A stretch of 63,070 nucleotides of DNA from Vibrio owensii CAIM 1854 = LMG 25443 (GTDB lineage: Bacteria > Pseudomonadota > Gammaproteobacteria > Enterobacterales > Vibrionaceae): positions 1-63,070 of the forward strand of contig NZ_JPRD01000046.1 of the NCBI RefSeq assembly GCF_000817815.1, given 5' to 3'. The position numbers and the translations under genes are program-made. Below are positions 8,678 through 16,918 of this stretch, one piece after another (the first letter of the stretch is position 1; every line of letters begins with the position of its first letter). Under the pieces are notes generated by a model, which did not search any database, was not told the origin of the DNA, and saw nothing but the letters and a program-made list of their open reading frames with translations.

Positions 8678-10132
8678 TTAATTAGTTCTCTCTAAAAGCA
8701 GAGTTTTAGTTTGTGCAACTCGGTTTGCCATATCACGAACTTGTTTCTCATTCATAACAATACCAAGCACATCTTCTTTAGTGTCTGTACCATTACCGTT
8801 AGCAAAAGCTGTTAAGAAGTCTGCTGCTTGTACATCACCTTCATCTTCAGTGAAAACATAGCTTTGTGTGATCTGAGAGCTATTAGAGATCACAAGATCA
8901 TCTTCAGCACCAGCAGGTACACTTGAGTAATCCAAATCTGGTACAACAATACTACGTTCAATCAGTGAGTAAACAGAGTGCCTTACCACATATGGCGTAG
9001 ACCCTACAGTTGTACCTTCTTGGTAGCTTACGCGCTGCAGTCCGTTTTCGTTACCCAGACCGATACTATCTGATAGATCAACAACGCTATTTGACACACC
9101 TGGTTTTGTGTTCTGAGTGTTATTTACAGCAAACAGTGAAGCATCATCGACTACGATACTAAAGTTGTCAGAAACCTTGTCTGTGTATGCTGCTTCCCAC
9201 CCCGGAGTTGAGATTGTGCCATCAACACTGAATGTCCACACATCGCCTTTTAAAGCATCAGGGTGATAAAATGCGCCAGTCTTAGGCACTTCTGCCAATC
9301 GGTATGCGAAATTTTTGTAGATGGTATCAATGTCGATGGTAGAGAAGTTAATACCTGATGCATTCACCATTGGAGTAGAAGCAGTTCCAGCAAATACCAT
9401 GCGATCATCAGCCCAATCTTCAAAACCATATTGGTATAGAGAAGAACGAGTATCTGTTCGGTACTGGGCAACCATCGTTATTTCAGTGCTCACTGCTGGC
9501 AGCACTTCGCCTTTAGTAAAGCGTGATTCGTTTGCCGTTACCGTCTCTAGCTGAGAATCAAAGTAGAATGTTGAATATGGGTTACCTACGGCGTCTTCTG
9601 CCGCTTTGTAATCGAGGTTTGTTTTATTGACGATCGAGTCGTTGTTTCCTGTTAAACAGGTAGTGTTACTCACATTAGCATCGGCTGAAAGGTACACATT
9701 TCGTAACGACGAATCGGCTTCCAACAAATCTTTTGAGAATGTGATTGCGTTAATGATAGTGCCATTCACTTCTTGCACCGTCACGCTGCCGCCATCAGGA
9801 ATCGACTGTAGAATGATAGTCAGTTTATCGTTGTTCGCTGTTACTAAGTCACCTTCACGGTTTCCTGACGCATCTGAGTAGTAAGCCGTAAGTTGAGTAT
9901 CAAGAACGCCACCTAGACGATGGTAGTTCAACACTTGCTCTTCATTATTCACGTCAAAACGATCATAAATCGTACATGAACCGTTACTTGCCAGTGCCTG
10001 CGTCTTTCCTGCAACAAATGTGAAGTTAAAAGGGGTTTGAGGTACACCACCGCCGCCGCCACCGCCGCCGCCACAACCGATCATTAATCCCGAAATAATT
10101 GCCACTAGCGGCAGTACTTTAAGCTGTTTCAT
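8678..10132 (-). CDS. Hypothetical glycine-rich lipoprotein
   Basis: I do not recognise a family for this 484-residue protein. It begins with a lipoprotein signal (MKQLKVLPLVAIISGLMIGC), and the lipobox cysteine is followed at once by nine glycines, a flexible tether before the globular part. The glycine run is encoded by near-perfect GGC/GGT triplets (about 10046-10075). Changes in repeat number would alter tether length without shifting frame. The rest is polar, beta-rich and poor in cysteine (three in all), which suggests an exposed envelope protein. The gene stands alone, with its own terminator, and diverges from the DUF3360 gene across a 457-bp region. The function is unknown. Confidence 0.8.
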   Translation of the reverse strand: MKQLKVLPLVAIISGLMIGCGGGGGGGGGVPQTPFNFTFVAGKTQALASNGSCTIYDRFDVNNEEQVLNYHRLGGVLDTQLTAYYSDASGNREGDLVTANNDKLTIILQSIPDGGSVTVQEVNGTIINAITFSKDLLEADSSLRNVYLSADANVSNTTCLTGNNDSIVNKTNLDYKAAEDAVGNPYSTFYFDSQLETVTANESRFTKGEVLPAVSTEITMVAQYRTDTRSSLYQYGFEDWADDRMVFAGTASTPMVNASGINFSTIDIDTIYKNFAYRLAEVPKTGAFYHPDALKGDVWTFSVDGTISTPGWEAAYTDKVSDNFSIVVDDASLFAVNNTQNTKPGVSNSVVDLSDSIGLGNENGLQRVSYQEGTTVGSTPYVVRHSVYSLIERSIVVPDLDYSSVPAGAEDDLVISNSSQITQSYVFTEDEGDVQAADFLTAFANGNGTDTKEDVLGIVMNEKQVRDMANRVAQTKTLLLERTN

Positions 10133-10373
10133 GTCTTCTTCCTAAACTGAGCGGCAATGATTAGCCAAAAAATCGTCTCTGCTCCGTACTAAGCAAGAAT
10201 GAAGCCAGCTTTTTATACAATCTATGAATGACATCAATAAATATTATTGAGCACTATTTCTGCAAAACAAAGTCTAATTTTATGCAACTTGTGTAATCGA
10301 ATTACACACGAAATAACCATGTTGTTCGCATGCCAGACACTTTCTGTAGTTTTCTTTCACATCTATTCTTAAA

Positions 10374-10415
10374 GTGATCTAAATCAATCACCCCAAAGGG
10401 CTATCTTGCTAGACT
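10374..10415 (+). promoter_or_regulatory. Candidate class II FNR-activated promoter of the DUF3360 gene
   Basis: GTGATCTAAATCAA at 10374-10387 matches the FNR box TTGATNNNNATCAA with one mismatch. An extended -10 element (TG at 10407-10408, TAGACT at 10410-10415) predicts transcription from about 10422. That places the box centre at -41.5, the class II activator position. The spacing was counted from the sequence; the regulator is inferred. Confidence 0.6.
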
Positions 10416-10440
10416 CCGCCCCAATGATGAGGAATTTTTT

Positions 10441-10546
10441 GTGCCTCAACACAACAAGTTATTAGCTATGCTTAGGCACGAGTTGTTCGTGCAACAAAAT
10501 CTAATAATAGCTAGCATAGGAAGTGCCGCAGGAAGCGGAAAAACAC
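10441..10546 (+). promoter_or_regulatory. Structured 5' leader of the DUF3360 mRNA (unassigned RNA element)
   Basis: Several pairings sit in 106 nt: GTGCCT (10441-10446) with AGGCAC (10474-10479); GCACGA (10476-10481) with TCGTGC (10487-10492); CTATGCT (10466-10472) with AGCATAG (10513-10519); and CCGC (10526-10529) with GCGG (10535-10538) inside GTG/CAC. The first and second stems share GCAC and exclude each other. I could not match it to a known riboswitch class. Confidence 0.4.
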
Positions 10547-10589
10547 AATTCAATTTAGAATTCATAACTTTTAAATATATGAGGAATCT

Positions 10590-12137
10590 ATGTCAGACGC
10601 AGTGAATAAAGCGCACTCTGATTCGGATATCGAGACTAAAAGCTACCGCGAGCTTCACCGTCCATCATCTGAGTTCGCAAGCCGTTCAGACTACCTAGAC
10701 CACGAACTACAAATCATGAAGCCACGTCGCTATGGTTTGAACTTACCAGGTCGTGACTTCCGCTTTGAGCTTGAAGACCTTGTTCCAGCACTTGCTGGTA
10801 CTATCGGTATTATCGCAATGTACTCTGCGGTAATGATGTCTTGGGCTGAAGGTCTTACTGCAGCATGGGACCACGTTAACTTAGGCAAAGATTTTGCTAT
10901 CGAAGTTGCTCGTGTAGAAATGCTTATCCCTGCACTCCTTTTCTGTGTACTTGCTTCTGGTTTTGTTAACCCTAAAGCCAACCTTGCAGGTAACCACGGT
11001 CCAATGATCCCTCTTATTGGTACCATCGCTCTAGCTGGTGCCCACCCTCTTGCATTGGCAATTCTAATCGGTGTATTCGGCCTTCTACTAAGTGCCTTGA
11101 AAGGCGGCTCCAAACTGGTGAACCTCACCTCAGAAGGTACAGCCGGTGGCTTGCTTATCTTCTTGGGCTTAACAGGTACCATGAGCCAAATTACTTCGAT
11201 TCAAGAATGGGCGGTTGGTCTACAATCTTCTACTGTCGAAGCGGGCAGCATGGGTTACGTTGGTCTTATCGTACTAGCAGTGACTATCGCGCTATACGCG
11301 TTCCTTGCAAAAGTGAACAAGCGTTGGCTAGCAATTCCAGTATGTGCTTTCACAGGCCTTGCAATCGCGCTTGTACTAGGTGCAGGTTTCGATATTAAAT
11401 TCGTAACTGAAACAGGTCTTCCTAACCTAAACCCAGTTTACTGGTGGGGCAGCACAGAAGAAGGTTGGATGCTAGGTCTTCCTAATATGGAACACTTCAT
11501 CGCATCACTACCGTTTGCAATCCTAGCAGTAGCAATGTGGTCTCCTGATTTCCTTGGCCACCGTATCTTCCAAGAACTGAACTACCCTAGAAAAACTGAA
11601 AAAGTACTAATGGACGTTGATGACACAATGACTATGTGTTCTATCCGTCAGATGGTAGGTACAGCGGTGGGTGGTGGTAACATCACTTCATCTTGGGGTA
11701 CTTACATGATCCCAGCAGCGATCGCGAAACGCCCTATCCCTGGTGGTGCTATCCTTCTAGGTCTTTTAGTAATGATCATCGCAATCCTTGGTTTCCCAAT
11801 GGATATCGCGGTATGGCCACCAGTAATGCGTGTTGCTCTTCTTGTAGGTGTATCTCTACCTCTACTTGAAGCGGGTATGCAAATGGTGAAAGACTCGAAA
11901 GATTCTCAAGCAGCAGGTATCTGTATCTTTGGTTCAGCAGTTGTTAACCCGGTACTTGCTTGGGCACTGACGATGCTTCTAGACAACAACGGTCTAATTG
12001 GTGATAAAGAGCGTGCATCTCGCCTATCATTTGTAGACAAGATTGTGATCCCTGTAGGTGTACTTGTTATCTGTTTAGTCGCTATGCTTGCAGTAGGTAT
12101 GCTAGAAGGACAATATGGCATTAAAGCTTGGCTATAA
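10590..12137 (+). CDS. DUF3360 family multi-pass membrane protein
   Basis: This is a 515-residue inner-membrane protein with about 11-12 hydrophobic segments after a polar N-terminal tail of roughly 60 residues. I recognise it as the DUF3360 family, whose substrate is not established; the fold resembles SulP/xanthine-type permeases only loosely. Conserved-looking stretches include GNHGPMIPLIG (about 130) and LTSEGTAGGLLIF (about 175). Its codon use is highly biased, like the adjacent pflB, which suggests strong expression. It occupies the place next to pflB where enteric bacteria carry focA, and it has an FNR-type promoter. A role in anaerobic anion or acid transport is a hypothesis only. Confidence 0.85.
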   Translation: MSDAVNKAHSDSDIETKSYRELHRPSSEFASRSDYLDHELQIMKPRRYGLNLPGRDFRFELEDLVPALAGTIGIIAMYSAVMMSWAEGLTAAWDHVNLGKDFAIEVARVEMLIPALLFCVLASGFVNPKANLAGNHGPMIPLIGTIALAGAHPLALAILIGVFGLLLSALKGGSKLVNLTSEGTAGGLLIFLGLTGTMSQITSIQEWAVGLQSSTVEAGSMGYVGLIVLAVTIALYAFLAKVNKRWLAIPVCAFTGLAIALVLGAGFDIKFVTETGLPNLNPVYWWGSTEEGWMLGLPNMEHFIASLPFAILAVAMWSPDFLGHRIFQELNYPRKTEKVLMDVDDTMTMCSIRQMVGTAVGGGNITSSWGTYMIPAAIAKRPIPGGAILLGLLVMIIAILGFPMDIAVWPPVMRVALLVGVSLPLLEAGMQMVKDSKDSQAAGICIFGSAVVNPVLAWALTMLLDNNGLIGDKERASRLSFVDKIVIPVGVLVICLVAMLAVGMLEGQYGIKAWL

Positions 12138-12157
12138 TGACATTCGTTCAAAAATTG

Positions 12158-12189
12158 TGTGGGTAGCGCTTGTCGCTACCCAATTTTTA
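12158..12189 (+). terminator. Terminator of the DUF3360 gene
   Basis: GGGTAGCG (12161-12168) and CGCTACCC (12174-12181) form an 8-bp stem with a 5-nt loop, followed by CAATTTTTA. It separates this transcript from pflB. Confidence 0.88.
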
Positions 12190-12285
12190 TTGAGTTTTTT
12201 TAGTATTTATTGATTTAGTTTAAGGTTTGCAATTTTTTTTTAGTGTAACCTTGAATTGTGGTTGGGAAGAACCCACATTGTTAGC

Positions 12286-12348
12286 AGTGACAATATTTAT
12301 AGTTTTATGAACCAAACTTTCTTATTTAAGACTATAAATATTGTTATT
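12286..12348 (+). repeat. Long AT-rich inverted repeat upstream of pflB
   Basis: ACAATATTTATAGT (12290-12303) is repeated exactly in inverted form at 12331-12344. The pairing extends to about 18 bp with two G-U pairs, around a 27-nt loop. It could be an mRNA hairpin or a pair of operator half-sites. No known regulator site was matched. Confidence 0.6.
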
Positions 12349-12356
12349 CATTAAGA

Positions 12357-12421
12357 GTGTACTGTTCTCCATTTGAAAGTGGAGATAGCTGGCTCAACGG
12401 CGAACCAGTACGTATTTTTTT
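12357..12421 (+). promoter_or_regulatory. Branched leader structure ending in a T-run just before the pflB ribosome site
   Basis: GTACTG (12359-12364) pairs with CAGTAC (12406-12411). Inside are a hairpin CTCCA/TGGAG (12368-12372 and 12380-12384) and an alternative stem CTGG/CCAG (12389-12392 with 12405-12408) that competes for the closing strand. Seven T residues follow (12415-12421), 22 bases before the start codon. The layout looks like a transcription attenuator or riboswitch; no known class was recognised. Confidence 0.4.
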
Positions 12422-12443
12422 CTACTACAAAGGTAGGTATGTC

Positions 12444-14720
12444 ATGGCAGAGCAATTTGCTAAAGCTTGGGAAGGTTTTGCTGCAGGCGACTGGCAAAAC
12501 GAAGTAAACGTTCGTGATTTCATTCAGAAGAACTACACTCCGTACGAAGGCGACGAATCTTTCCTAGTTTCTGAAGGTACTGAAGCGACTAACAAGCTTT
12601 GGGCTAAGGTAATGGAAGGTATCAAACAAGAGAACGCGACTCACGCTCCTGTTGATTTCGATACTTCAGTTATCTCTACCATCACTGCTCACGATGCAGG
12701 CTACATCGAAAAAGACCTAGAAACTATCGTAGGTCTACAAACTGAAGCTCCTCTTAAGCGTGCAATCATCCCTAACGGTGGTATCCGTATGGTTGAAGGT
12801 TCTTGCAAAGCTTACGATCGCGAGCTTGACCCACAAGTTAAGAAAATCTTCACAGAATACCGTAAAACGCACAACGCTGGCGTATTCGATATCTACACTC
12901 CAGATATCCTAGCATGTCGTAAATCAGGCGTTCTAACTGGTCTTCCAGATGCTTACGGCCGTGGTCGTATCATTGGTGACTACCGTCGTGTTGCTCTATA
13001 CGGTATCGACCGTCTAATGCAAGACAAGCTAGCTCAATTCAAGTCTCTACAAGAGCGTTTTGAGAACGGTGAAGATCTACAGATGACTATGCAGCTTCGC
13101 GAAGAGATCGCTGAGCAGCACCGTGCACTTGGCCAAATGAAAGTTATGGCTGCGAAATACGGCTGTGACATCTCTCGTCCAGCTGAAACTGCACAAGAAG
13201 CAATCCAATGGACTTACTTCGGTTACCTAGCAGCTGTTAAATCTCAAAACGGCGCAGCTATGTCTCTAGGTCGTACTTCTACTTTCCTAGATATCTACAT
13301 CGAGCGTGATATCGCTGAAGGTAAGATCACTGAAGTTGACGCACAGGAAATGATCGACCACTTCGTAATGAAACTACGTATGGTTCGTTTCCTACGTACT
13401 CCTGAGTACGATGACCTATTCTCTGGCGACCCAATCTGGGCAACAGAGTCTATGGGTGGTATGGGTCTTGACGGTCGTACGCTAGTTACGCGTTCAAACT
13501 TCCGTTTCCTAAACTCTCTATACACAATGGGTCCTTCTCCAGAGCCAAACATCACTGTTCTTTGGTCTGAGCAACTACCTGAAGGCTTCAAGAAGTTCTG
13601 TGCGAAAGTATCTATCGATACTTCATCAATCCAGTACGAGAACGATGACCTAATGCGTCCAGACTTCGAGTCTGATGACTACGCAATCGCATGTTGTGTA
13701 TCTCCAATGATCATTGGTAAACACATGCAGTTCTTCGGCGCTCGCGCTAACCTAGCTAAGACTCTTCTATACGTTATCAACGGCGGTGTGGATGAGAAAC
13801 TGAAGATCCAAGTTGGTCCTCAAATGCCTAAGATCACTGACGAAGTTCTAGACTTCGACGATGTATGGGGCAAACTAGACCACTTCATGGATTGGCTAGC
13901 TAAGCAGTACGTGACTGCACTAAACAGCATCCACTTCATGCACGACAAGTACAGCTACGAAGCTGCACTAATGGCTCTACATGACCGTGACGTTCGTCGT
14001 ACTATGGCTTGTGGTATCGCTGGTCTATCTGTTGCAGCTGACTCACTATCTGCAATCAAATTCGCGAAAGTTAAACCAGTTCGTGACGAAGATGGCGTAG
14101 CAATCGACTTCGAAATCGAAGGCGACTACCCTAAATTCGGTAACAACGATGCTCGCGTAGATGACATCGCTTGTGAGCTTGTTGAAGTATTCATGAACAA
14201 GATTCGTCAGCTTAAGACTTACCGTGACGCAATCCCAACTCAGTCTATCCTAACTATCACTTCAAACGTGGTATACGGTAAGAAGACTGGTAACACGCCT
14301 GACGGTCGTCGCGCAGGTGCTCCTTTCGCACCAGGTGCTAACCCAATGCACGGCCGTGACGAAAAAGGTGCTGTAGCGTCTCTAACGTCTGTAGGTAAAC
14401 TACCGTTTGCTCACGCTAAAGATGGTATCTCTTACACGTTCTCTATCGTACCTAACGCTCTAGGTAAAGATGAAGGTTCACAACGTGCTAACCTTGCTGG
14501 TCTAATGGATGGTTACTTCCACCACGAAGCTGGCGTTGAAGGTGGTCAACACCTAAACGTGAACGTTCTTAACCGCGAAACTCTAGAAGACGCTGTTAAG
14601 CACCCAGAGAAATACCCTCAGCTAACAATCCGTGTATCTGGTTACGCTGTACGCTTCAACTCTCTAACTGCAGAGCAACAAGCTGACGTAATCGCACGTA
14701 CATTCACTGAGTCTCTATAA
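12444..14720 (+). CDS. pflB: Pyruvate formate-lyase (formate acetyltransferase)
   Basis: PFL converts pyruvate and CoA to acetyl-CoA and formate during anaerobic growth, using a glycyl radical. The protein has 758 residues from the ATG at 12444, which has an AGGTAGG ribosome site. Reading further upstream would add residues unlike the family. The catalytic cysteine pair is in ACCVSPM (about residue 416) and the radical glycine is in RVSGYAVRF near the C-terminus (about residue 733). Codon use is strongly restricted to preferred codons, marking one of the most highly expressed genes in the window. There is no focA upstream. The activase gene pflA follows after an unrelated gene. A weak FNR-like match (TTGATTTAGTTTAA, 12210-12223) lies upstream. 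Confidence 0.98.
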   Translation: MAEQFAKAWEGFAAGDWQNEVNVRDFIQKNYTPYEGDESFLVSEGTEATNKLWAKVMEGIKQENATHAPVDFDTSVISTITAHDAGYIEKDLETIVGLQTEAPLKRAIIPNGGIRMVEGSCKAYDRELDPQVKKIFTEYRKTHNAGVFDIYTPDILACRKSGVLTGLPDAYGRGRIIGDYRRVALYGIDRLMQDKLAQFKSLQERFENGEDLQMTMQLREEIAEQHRALGQMKVMAAKYGCDISRPAETAQEAIQWTYFGYLAAVKSQNGAAMSLGRTSTFLDIYIERDIAEGKITEVDAQEMIDHFVMKLRMVRFLRTPEYDDLFSGDPIWATESMGGMGLDGRTLVTRSNFRFLNSLYTMGPSPEPNITVLWSEQLPEGFKKFCAKVSIDTSSIQYENDDLMRPDFESDDYAIACCVSPMIIGKHMQFFGARANLAKTLLYVINGGVDEKLKIQVGPQMPKITDEVLDFDDVWGKLDHFMDWLAKQYVTALNSIHFMHDKYSYEAALMALHDRDVRRTMACGIAGLSVAADSLSAIKFAKVKPVRDEDGVAIDFEIEGDYPKFGNNDARVDDIACELVEVFMNKIRQLKTYRDAIPTQSILTITSNVVYGKKTGNTPDGRRAGAPFAPGANPMHGRDEKGAVASLTSVGKLPFAHAKDGISYTFSIVPNALGKDEGSQRANLAGLMDGYFHHEAGVEGGQHLNVNVLNRETLEDAVKHPEKYPQLTIRVSGYAVRFNSLTAEQQADVIARTFTESL

Positions 14721-14754
14721 GACTGATTGAATTAGCACTTTGAGTGATAGAACA

Positions 14755-14787
14755 GAGGCCGATGCTGTAAAGCGTCGGCCTTTTTTT
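14755..14787 (+). terminator. Terminator of pflB
   Basis: AGGCCGATGC and GCGTCGGCCT form a 10-bp stem (one G-U pair) with a 6-nt loop, followed by seven T residues. Confidence 0.93.
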
Positions 14788-14872
14788 GTGTCTTGAACTA
14801 AAGTTGTGACATTGCCTAAGATTTTGTTCTCGATCTTCCGTATGATGCGCAAAAAGCTTGCAAACATCCTAT

Positions 14873-15850
14873 ATGAAACTTAGTAAATTAATCGTCCTTG
14901 CCTTGGTGTCTCCAGCGGCACTTGCAACCACAAAATCCACAGTCTCTTTCACTTTAGATAACGATGGCATCTTCGGCGTAGACCAAGATTACACCAACGG
15001 TATTTTCCTTTCTTACGCAACCGACAAATTGCGTGAAGACTCTGAGTGGAAATGGTTTACCTTAAATGGCAACGGTCAAAGCAACGTAGATAAAATTGAG
15101 TTGGTACTGGGCCACAAGATGTACACACCTAGTGACATTGAAGCCGACTACCCTCTTGTTAATGACCGCCCTTATGCCGGCTACCTTCATACCGAAATCA
15201 ACTACATCTCACTGACGCCAGACCAAGCAGTACGTTACAACTTCACCATCGGTGCGACTGGTGAGAGCTCGCTGTCAGAAAAAGCACAGGAATTGGTTCA
15301 TAGCATTACGGGTTCAACCGACCCTCAAGGCTGGGACTACCAAATTGATGATGAGATCGCATTCAGCGTAGGCTACCGTGCATTCAACAAACTGATGCGC
15401 AGCGAAGGCGAAAGTACACAGTGGGAAATCACCAACGTAAACGACATCAACGCAGGTAACTTCCGTAGTGACGTTTCACAAGGCGTGATGTTCCGTTGGG
15501 GTACCAACTTAGCAAACAGTATTGGCGCGGCAAACATCAGCGTCGAGAGTCCATTCCACGCGAGTATGCTGGCTAAGAGCACTTCGAGTTGGTTCTTGTT
15601 TACCGGATTCGAGGGCCGTTACCGCTTTAACGACATCACTATCGAAGGCGATCGTTCTGGTCTTCCTGAGCCATCAGACCAATACGATGTGACGCTACAA
15701 AACTGGCAAGCAAGTGCGGTTGCTGGTGCGACTTGGTACAACCAAAATTATGGCGCAAGCTTAACCTTCACGGTAAAAACACCGGACTATAAAGAGGCTC
15801 AAACCGATGTTTACGGCACTGGCTCTCTTTCTTTCTTCGCCTTCTTTTAA
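14873..15850 (+). CDS. LpxR-like outer-membrane lipid A deacylase (DUF2219)
   Basis: This is a 325-residue outer-membrane beta-barrel of the LpxR family, which removes the 3' acyloxyacyl chain of lipid A in Salmonella and V. cholerae. A signal peptide MKLSKLIVLALVSPAALA starts at 14873; the TTG further upstream is not needed. The family signature FTLDNDGIFGVDQDYTNG (about residues 27-44, including the Asn-Asp pair of the active site) and RPYAGYLHTE (about 98) are present. The C-terminus ends in SFFAFF, aromatic like barrel proteins inserted by BAM. The gene sits between pflB and pflA, with the pflB terminator before it. Deacylase activity is inferred from the family. Confidence 0.87.
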   Translation: MKLSKLIVLALVSPAALATTKSTVSFTLDNDGIFGVDQDYTNGIFLSYATDKLREDSEWKWFTLNGNGQSNVDKIELVLGHKMYTPSDIEADYPLVNDRPYAGYLHTEINYISLTPDQAVRYNFTIGATGESSLSEKAQELVHSITGSTDPQGWDYQIDDEIAFSVGYRAFNKLMRSEGESTQWEITNVNDINAGNFRSDVSQGVMFRWGTNLANSIGAANISVESPFHASMLAKSTSSWFLFTGFEGRYRFNDITIEGDRSGLPEPSDQYDVTLQNWQASAVAGATWYNQNYGASLTFTVKTPDYKEAQTDVYGTGSLSFFAFF

Positions 15851-15995
15851 TTAAATGCCCCTATGCGGCGTGTGAGTTTTCATTCGCCGCTTTCTTTGCT
15901 CACTATCTCACCAACGAAAGCCCTCTTAGACTGTTTTAACCCTGCAATTTGTAATAAAATAACGGCCAGAATTTATTAAAAAATGAGAGCAAAAG

Positions 15996-16736
15996 ATGTC
16001 AACAACTGGTCGTATTCACTCATTTGAGTCATGTGGTACCGTAGACGGACCTGGTATCCGTTTTATCGTCTTCTTGCAAGGTTGCCTAATGCGTTGTAAG
16101 TATTGCCATAACCGTGATACTTGGGACACGCATGATGGCAAAGAAGTTACGGTTGAAGAGATTATTGCAGAAGCAAAAACTTACCGTCACTTTATGAATG
16201 CATCTGGCGGCGGTGTAACGTGTTCTGGCGGCGAAGCAATGCTTCAACCTGAGTTCGTTCGTGACTTCTTCCGCGCTGCTCAAGCGGAAGGCATTCACAC
16301 TTGCCTAGACACCAACGGCTACATCCGTAAACACACTGACGTGATCGATGAAGTGTTGGATGCGACTGACCTAGTCATGCTTGACTTAAAACACATGAAA
16401 GACGAAATCCACCAAGACTTCATTGGTGTGTCTAACCGTCGTGTTTTAGACTTTGCTCGTTACCTACATAAGATCGGTCAAAAGACTTGGATTCGTTACG
16501 TGGTAGTGCCTGGTTACACTGATGAACCAGAGGCTGCACACATGCTTGGTGAGTTCATCAAAGATATGGACAACATTGAGAAGGTGGAGCTTCTTCCTTA
16601 CCACAAACTTGGTGCACACAAATGGGAAGCGCTGGGTCTTGAGTACCCGCTTGATGGCGTTAACCCTCCGTCAAAAGAGACCATGGACGAAATCCAATCG
16701 ATCCTTTCTCAATACCATTCAAATGTGAAATACTAA
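15996..16736 (+). CDS. pflA: Pyruvate formate-lyase-activating enzyme (radical SAM)
   Basis: PflA uses a [4Fe-4S] cluster and S-adenosylmethionine to place the radical on the glycine of PflB. The 246-residue protein carries the CxxxCxxC motif in GCLMRCKYCHNRDTWD (about residues 30-37). It also has the SAM-binding GGE region SGGGVTCSGGEAM (about 70-82). The start at 15996 has a GAGAG-type ribosome site (gagagcaaaagATG). Length and motifs match the E. coli enzyme. It is separated from pflB by the LpxR gene but lies in the same direction, and it has its own terminator. Confidence 0.97.
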   Translation: MSTTGRIHSFESCGTVDGPGIRFIVFLQGCLMRCKYCHNRDTWDTHDGKEVTVEEIIAEAKTYRHFMNASGGGVTCSGGEAMLQPEFVRDFFRAAQAEGIHTCLDTNGYIRKHTDVIDEVLDATDLVMLDLKHMKDEIHQDFIGVSNRRVLDFARYLHKIGQKTWIRYVVVPGYTDEPEAAHMLGEFIKDMDNIEKVELLPYHKLGAHKWEALGLEYPLDGVNPPSKETMDEIQSILSQYHSNVKY

Positions 16737-16763
16737 GCCTCGCTAGGCTATTGAATATTTTGA

Positions 16764-16792
16764 AGATACCAGCAGATCGCTGGTATTTTTTT
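16764..16792 (+). terminator. Terminator of pflA
   Basis: ATACCAGC (16766-16773) and GCTGGTAT (16779-16786) form the stem, and the T-run extends to 16792. Confidence 0.92.
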
Positions 16793-16918
16793 GTCTACAC
16801 ATTGCCTAATACACCAAACAAACTACCACTTTCGATGCCCTGTTAAAGCCGTATCGGACGTATATCAAGGTAGTAAACAAGAAGTAAACTCGCAGGAATC
16901 AGAGTTGGGATAGTGCAC

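Noticed and set aside
12210..12223. FNR box for pflB (TTGATTTAGTTTAA)
   Set aside because: The right half matches at only three of five positions and the linked -10 element is poor.
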